Assembly (NCBI RefSeq): GCF_042680805.1 | Contig: NZ_JBHUEM010000041.1 | Coordinates: 1 to 63,239 of the forward strand | DNA: 63,239 nt | Direction: 5' to 3' | From: Bacillus_CJ salitolerans | Lineage (GTDB): Bacteria; Bacillota; Bacilli; Bacillales; SA4 | Shown: one piece after another, positions 59,881 to 63,239 of the stretch | How the letters are laid out: each line of letters begins with the position of its first letter | How positions within the stretch are numbered: the first letter of the stretch is position 1 | The notes under the pieces: generated by a model | Seen by the model: only the letters and a program-made list of their open reading frames with translations | Told to the model about the DNA's origin: nothing | Database searches by the model: none | Made by a program: the position numbers and the translations under genes

Positions 59881-60062
59881 GTAAGTTAAGAAAGTATACG
59901 TTTCTGGTGTTTAATTAATTCAATGTTACAGCTAAATCCAGCTTTAGCGCCCAGCCATTCGAGGTCAAATGTCCTGTCATGAATAAAAGAGAAAACCACG
60001 CCTTTTTCAAGACAGAACACTTGCTTACCTTAGACTAATCGAAGAGCTTGCGCCTTTTGTCC
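59881..60062 (+). repeat. Dispersed intergenic repeat, copy C
   Basis: The head GTAAGTTAAGAAAGT...TTTCTGGTGTTTA matches copy A. The core AAATCCAGC...GCGCCCAGCC and TCGAGGTCAAAT follow. The CTGTCATGAA arm pairs with TTCAAGACAG apart from one mismatch, and the copy ends in the tail AGCTTGCGCCTTTTGTCC. It begins at the end of the salA terminator and ends just before gerD (minus). Confidence 0.85.
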
Positions 60063-60084
60063 TTTCATCTTGAATAAAAGATAT

Positions 60085-60714
60085 TTATGAAGCCCCTGAG
60101 CCGCTATCGCCGCCCTCTTCTGAGCCTCCACCACCACCGCCACCTTCTTCCTTCTTTCCACCTGATTGTTGCATTTCTTCGGCAGCTTTTATGACAACAT
60201 CGGCTATTTTAGCTTTAAAAAGAGGACTCTCAAAGGTTTCGGTAATGACTTGCTGTAGATGCCCTCTGAATTCAGTACTTTTAAGCAAAGTCGTTATTTG
60301 TTTCTCTACATCTGGGTTTTGAAATACTTCCATGAGCATTTTCTGGTACTCAGGATCCTTCATTAGTCCTTTTATTAGTTTTTCATGCTCAGACTGCATA
60401 CTCTTTGCAAAAGTTTCAGCAAACTTAGGATCTTTAAAGGCATCAGACCAAAATTGATTTCCTTCTTTGGATGTTAATGTTGTCTGAATCGTTTCAGTAA
60501 CAATTGCTTGATCCATAACAAGAGCTTGTTTCATGCTATCATCTGACATAACTTCTTCGATAGCTTTTTTTCCTTCATCTGTTTTAAGAATATCTACTAC
60601 CATCTTTTTAGTCTGTTCGTAATCAGCTTGTCCACTACCTTGTTCTCCGCCACCTGCACATGCAGCCAAAGTGAACAAAACAATAAAAAGGAGGAGCAGT
60701 TTAAGTTTGCCCAT
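60085..60714 (-). CDS. gerD: GerD, germination lipoprotein
   Basis: GerD clusters nutrient germinant receptors in the inner spore membrane. The 209-residue protein has a lipoprotein signal with lipobox LAAC (Cys19), a helical body (~35-185) and a Gly/Ser/Glu-rich tail (GGGGGGGSEEGGDSG). I start at the ATG at 60714 after GGAGAATG, since the upstream in-frame ATG gives a charged extension before the signal. A sigma-G-type promoter is at 60748-60777. It is convergent with salA and divergent from kbaA. Confidence 0.93.
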   Translation of the reverse strand: MGKLKLLLLFIVLFTLAACAGGGEQGSGQADYEQTKKMVVDILKTDEGKKAIEEVMSDDSMKQALVMDQAIVTETIQTTLTSKEGNQFWSDAFKDPKFAETFAKSMQSEHEKLIKGLMKDPEYQKMLMEVFQNPDVEKQITTLLKSTEFRGHLQQVITETFESPLFKAKIADVVIKAAEEMQQSGGKKEEGGGGGGGSEEGGDSGSGAS

Positions 60715-60747
60715 TTCACATTCTCCTTTCATTTCTTACCCTACTTT

Positions 60748-60777
60748 TAATATGATTTTTCTACTAAAAATTATACA
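60748..60777 (-). promoter_or_regulatory. Sigma-G-type promoter of gerD
   Basis: On the minus strand TGTATA (-35, 60777-60772) and CATATTA (-10, 60754-60748) are 17 bp apart, very close to the forespore sigma-G consensus (TGHATA and CATAMTA). GerD is known to be a sigma-G gene. Confidence 0.75.
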
Positions 60778-60854
60778 TTCATTAATGGATTTACTAGCTT
60801 TTTTATGCTGTCGTTGGTAAAATCAGATTGGATTGAATGAATGGAGGAAATAAT

Positions 60855-61448
60855 GTGAAAAGCCGTAACGTAGTACGACTCTTCTTCTCTACATTAATGG
60901 TAGGGGGAATAAGTACGATTATTTTAGGATTTATTATTAGATGGTCAGAATACCAGCCTTTTTTTTCCACCTTTAATATAAAGGAAATTCTTTCTATAAC
61001 GTTTTGGTTATTAGGATTAGGATTTATTTTTAGTGTTATAAGTCAGATGGGATTTTTTGCTTACTTAACGGTGCATCGATTTGGATTGGGGATTTTTAAA
61101 TCTTTATGGTCTCCTGTACAAATAATTTTAATTGTGTTTGTAATATTTGATCTTGTCTACTTCCGCTTTCAGTGGTTTGCTCAATCGGAAGAAAGTATAT
61201 TAGCTTATGTATTGTTTCCAATCCTTATTTTTACATATGGACTTATTGTTGCATATATTAAGAAAAGTCAAACGAACAAGCATGCTTTTATTCCAGCAAT
61301 GTTTTTTATGGTAGTTGTTACAACAATTGAATGGATACCTGCTCTTCGCGCAAATGAAGAAAGCTGGTTATATTTAATGCTTTTTCCTTTATTAATCTGC
61401 AACAGTTACCAATTGCTGGCGCTACACAAGCTCATAAAAAAAAGCTGA
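60855..61448 (+). CDS. kbaA: KbaA, KinB signalling pathway activator
   Basis: KbaA is a membrane protein needed for the KinB sensor kinase to start the sporulation phosphorelay. I start at GTG 60855 (KSRNVVRLFFSTLMVGGIS), 8 nt after GGAGG, giving 197 residues and the family N terminus. Six hydrophobic segments are visible. The stop codon lies in the stem of its terminator. Confidence 0.88.
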   Translation: MKSRNVVRLFFSTLMVGGISTIILGFIIRWSEYQPFFSTFNIKEILSITFWLLGLGFIFSVISQMGFFAYLTVHRFGLGIFKSLWSPVQIILIVFVIFDLVYFRFQWFAQSEESILAYVLFPILIFTYGLIVAYIKKSQTNKHAFIPAMFFMVVVTTIEWIPALRANEESWLYLMLFPLLICNSYQLLALHKLIKKS

Positions 61449-61472
61449 CAATTTGGAATGTCAGCTTTTTTT
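61438..61472. terminator. Terminator between convergent kbaA and pdaB
   Basis: AAAGCTGACA (61441-61450) pairs with TGTCAGCTTT (61459-61468), flanked by A and T runs, so it can serve both directions. It includes the kbaA stop. Confidence 0.88.
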
Positions 61473-61477
61473 GTTTT

Positions 61478-61610
61478 GGAAACTATAAAAGCTCACAATT
61501 TGTGGATAACTGAGTGATGAGCGTAGTAATCTGGCTCCAGCGCCCAGCCCTCGAGGTCAAATAACCTGTAATGAAGAAAAGGGAAAGCTCGCCCTGAGCC
61601 TTTTTTTCTT
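61478..61610 (+). repeat. Dispersed intergenic repeat, copy D (internally deleted)
   Basis: The head (TATAAAAGCTCA, TTGTGGATAACTGAGTGATG) matches copy B. The core AATCTGGCTCCAGCGCCCAG, TCGAGGTCAAATAACCTGT and one hairpin arm (TGTAATGAAGAAAAG) follow, then the sequence jumps to GCCCTGAGCCTTTTTTTC. The second hairpin arm is missing. It abuts the pdaB stop codon. Confidence 0.82.
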
Positions 61611-62371
61611 TACTTTACTTCATTGGACTTTGCATCCGTGTTTGAAATAAGCTCAGATACAGAGTAGGTGCCATACCCTTTCTGTTTAAGAAGTTTAGAA
61701 ATCTGTGGTATTGCCGTATCCGTTTGTTTAGCTGAATCAGATGCATGCAATAGGATGATATCCCCTGGTTTCATTCCCTTTACATTTTCAATAATCATTT
61801 CTGTTCCGGGGTTTTTCCAATCATCTGAGTTTACACTCCAATGGACAAGTGTATAACCAACGTTTTCTGCCACCTTTAACACTTTATCATTAAATGCACC
61901 AGTTGGAGCTCTAAGTAAGGTAACATCCTTAACACCTAGTGTTTTAAAAACTTCCTGTGCTTGAAGAATATCGCGTTTAATCTTTTGTTCTTCTAGGTCA
62001 GCGTAGTTTTTGTATTGGTAGCCTTTACTACCAATTTCATGACCGTCTTCCACAATCCTCTTTACAATATCCGGATGTCTTTCAGCCCAGGAAGCAGATA
62101 AAAAGAAAGTGCAGTTTTTAATATTATTTGCTTTGAGTGCATCGAGAATAGGAATAGCTCTTTCATCGCCCCAAGTAATATCAAAAGTTAATGCAACTTT
62201 ATTATCCTTGCCTTCTCCTTTATAAATGGCACGAGGGCCATTCTCTGTTGAAAACACGGGCTCTTTTAAACTGTTCTCAACAAACAATATACCTGCAGTA
62301 AAAAAAGCTGCAATCATAATGATTAAAGAATGTTTTACTTTTTTTCCATTAAGAACAAAGAAAAAATTCAT
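61610..62371 (-). CDS. pdaB: PdaB, sporulation polysaccharide deacetylase-like protein
   Basis: PdaB is needed to keep spores intact after they form. The 253-residue protein has an N-terminal membrane anchor (~14-32) and a NodB-homology domain (~58-240). The usual metal motifs are changed: TFDD is TFDITWGDE and the HxxxH motif is GHEIGSKG, with the second histidine absent. As far as I recall this is typical of the PdaB subgroup, so deacetylase activity is doubtful. CAAGGAGG precedes the ATG on the minus strand. Confidence 0.9.
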   Translation of the reverse strand: MNFFFVLNGKKVKHSLIIMIAAFFTAGILFVENSLKEPVFSTENGPRAIYKGEGKDNKVALTFDITWGDERAIPILDALKANNIKNCTFFLSASWAERHPDIVKRIVEDGHEIGSKGYQYKNYADLEEQKIKRDILQAQEVFKTLGVKDVTLLRAPTGAFNDKVLKVAENVGYTLVHWSVNSDDWKNPGTEMIIENVKGMKPGDIILLHASDSAKQTDTAIPQISKLLKQKGYGTYSVSELISNTDAKSNEVK

Positions 62372-62404
62372 CTCGAATCCTCCTTGAGACAGTCTCTAGT
62401 GAAA

Positions 62405-62435
62405 TACATATGCACGCTTGTACTTTTTATGTGCA
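62405..62435 (-). promoter_or_regulatory. Candidate sigma-G-like promoter of pdaB
   Basis: On the minus strand TGCACA and CATATGTA are 17 bp apart, a moderate match to sigma-G elements, ~35 bp before the pdaB start. Confidence 0.35.
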
Positions 62436-62601
62436 AAAGAATTTTGAATTCTATTTTTTTCATAAAATCTTAGTTTTTGGTAATAATTAAATATACCGGT
62501 AAATGATTGGGTAAAATCTTACTTCATTTGAATGAGAAATAGTAGATCCTAAAACTAAACTATATTCTAATAAGCACTTATTCCAATAAAGAGGTGACAT
62601 C

Positions 62602-62829
62602 ATGTTAGGCTTTTTAGTTAATGGAAAGGAAATTAAAGAATTAGAATATCTCCTCAAAAGGGAAATGGATGAGATCCTTCATGATTTTCAAGATTCAAGA
62701 ATTGACCATATAGTGAAACGAGCAATGGAGGAAAGATATCAAATATTATTTCGTTTATTTAGAAGAGTTGCTTCTCCTAACGAATGTACGAAGTACATGA
62801 GAACTAAACCCATTAGACATTATAAATAG
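62602..62829 (+). CDS. Small conserved hypothetical protein
   Basis: This 75-residue charged protein has a strong AAGAGGTGAC site before ATG 62602. It looks mainly helical (KEIKELEYLLKREMDEILHD, ~9-28, then VKRAMEERYQILFRLFRRV) with no membrane segment. I recall similar short proteins near this rRNA operon in other Bacillaceae but know no function. A terminator-like hairpin follows. Confidence 0.65.
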   Translation: MLGFLVNGKEIKELEYLLKREMDEILHDFQDSRIDHIVKRAMEERYQILFRLFRRVASPNECTKYMRTKPIRHYK

Positions 62830-62833
62830 TAGG

Positions 62834-62875
62834 AAGAGGGGATTTGGTAATTACCAATAATCTCCTCTTTTAATT
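62834..62875 (+). terminator. Terminator after the small hypothetical gene
   Basis: AAGAGG (62834-62839) pairs with CCTCTT (62864-62869) and the inner TTGGTAATTACCAA forms a further stem. The T tract is short. Confidence 0.6.
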
Positions 62876-62878
62876 ATG

Positions 62879-62908
62879 TTGACGCTTGAAGAGTATGTAT
62901 GTTATATT
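62879..62908 (+). promoter_or_regulatory. rRNA operon promoter P1
   Basis: TTGACG (62879-62884) and TATATT (62903-62908) lie 18 bp apart, ~300 bp upstream of the 16S gene. Tandem P1/P2 promoters are usual for Bacillus rRNA operons. Confidence 0.7.
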
Positions 62909-62988
62909 AATGACCGTCGCTGTTGCGTATGTTTGCAGAGATGACAAATAAGTTTGAAACAAGTCAAATACTATTTTTAAAAAAGTAG

Positions 62989-63018
62989 TTGACTTCGATT
63001 TGGATAGTGTGTTATATT
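62989..63018 (+). promoter_or_regulatory. rRNA operon promoter P2
   Basis: TTGACT (62989-62994) and TATATT (63013-63018) are 18 bp apart. It is preceded by an A/T-rich tract that could act as an UP element. Confidence 0.75.
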
Positions 63019-63024
63019 ATAAAA

Positions 63025-63202
63025 GTCGCCTCTGAGCGAAAAAACATTACGGTCACTGGCCATGATGAGTTCTTTGAAAACTAAACAAAACGTCAAGCGT
63101 GTTGGTTTTATAAACCAACGAGGTTATTTCATAGTAAATAACCATCAATAATTTTTAAAATCTACAATTGTAGATTGTCGGTGTTTTTGAGCAATCAAAC
63201 AT
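63025..63202 (+). promoter_or_regulatory. rRNA leader with boxA-like antitermination signal
   Basis: The leader contains AGTTCTTTGAAAACTAAAC (63068-63086), the boxA-type sequence bound by NusB-S10 in rRNA antitermination. Two hairpins follow: TTGGTTTTATAAACCAA and a GGTTATTTCATAGTAAATAACC stem (given as GGTTATTT / AAATAACC). These are part of the precursor removed during 16S maturation. Confidence 0.65.
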
Positions 63203-63239
63203 CTTTTTGGAGAGTTTGATCCTGGCTCAGGACGAACGC
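63203..63239 (+). rRNA. 16S rRNA, 5' end (partial)
   Basis: GAGAGTTTGATCCTGGCTC is the universal 5' region of bacterial 16S rRNA. The gene runs out of the window. The mature 5' end is placed a few bases upstream by analogy with Bacillus. Confidence 0.95.

Overview
The window is a chromosome segment from an endospore-forming member of the Bacillaceae (Bacillota). Gene order closely follows the Bacillus subtilis interval between the rrnW and rrnI/H/G ribosomal RNA operons: it opens inside the 3' end of a 23S rRNA gene and closes 37 bases into the next 16S rRNA gene. Codon use is AT-rich, start codons include TTG and GTG, ribosome binding sites are strong AGGAGG types, and the sporulation genes sigH, cwlD, gerD, kbaA and pdaB support an endospore former. 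The species cannot be named from the sequence alone.

Layout. 1-1699: 23S tail, 5S rRNA, a second truncated 5S copy with a duplicated terminator, a nested 83-bp tandem repeat and a long hairpin, with no convincing protein gene. 1700-9995: an MgtC-family membrane protein, then the CtsR-controlled stress operon ctsR-mcsA-mcsB-clpC, followed by radA and disA. 10444-19196: yacL, the isoprenoid genes ispD and ispF, gltX, a Cys T-box controlling cysE-cysS-mrnC-rlmB-rae1, then sigH. 19305-31678: rpmG, secE, nusG, rplKA, rplJL (with L10 leader), an RsmC-like methylase, rpoB, rpoC and the L7Ae-family protein. 31789-36269: str operon rpsL-rpsG-fusA-tuf. 36270-37255: an unusual gene-free kilobase with a second 21-bp tandem array. 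37256-52210: the S10-spc-alpha supercluster from rpsJ to rplQ, including secY, adk, map, infA and rpoA. 52309-56556: the ECF transporter energising module, truA, rplM and rpsI. 56737-62829: a frameshifted gene, ybaK, cwlD, salA, gerD (minus), kbaA, pdaB (minus) and a small conserved ORF. 62879-63239: tandem rRNA promoters, leader and 16S start.

Functionally this is a growth-machinery block: transcription, ribosome assembly and protein export genes are packed head to tail, with proteostasis, c-di-AMP signalling and sporulation genes at the edges. Regulation visible in the DNA includes a CtsR operator, a T-box, an L10 leader, paired L1-target-like leader motifs, several tandem sigma-A promoters and a near-consensus sigma-G promoter for gerD.

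I found no defence island, prophage, CRISPR array or transposase. The least explained material is non-coding: two unrelated arrays sharing a 21-bp architecture, and a dispersed intergenic repeat family whose four copies plus one fragment each lie directly after an intrinsic terminator, two of them with internal deletions.
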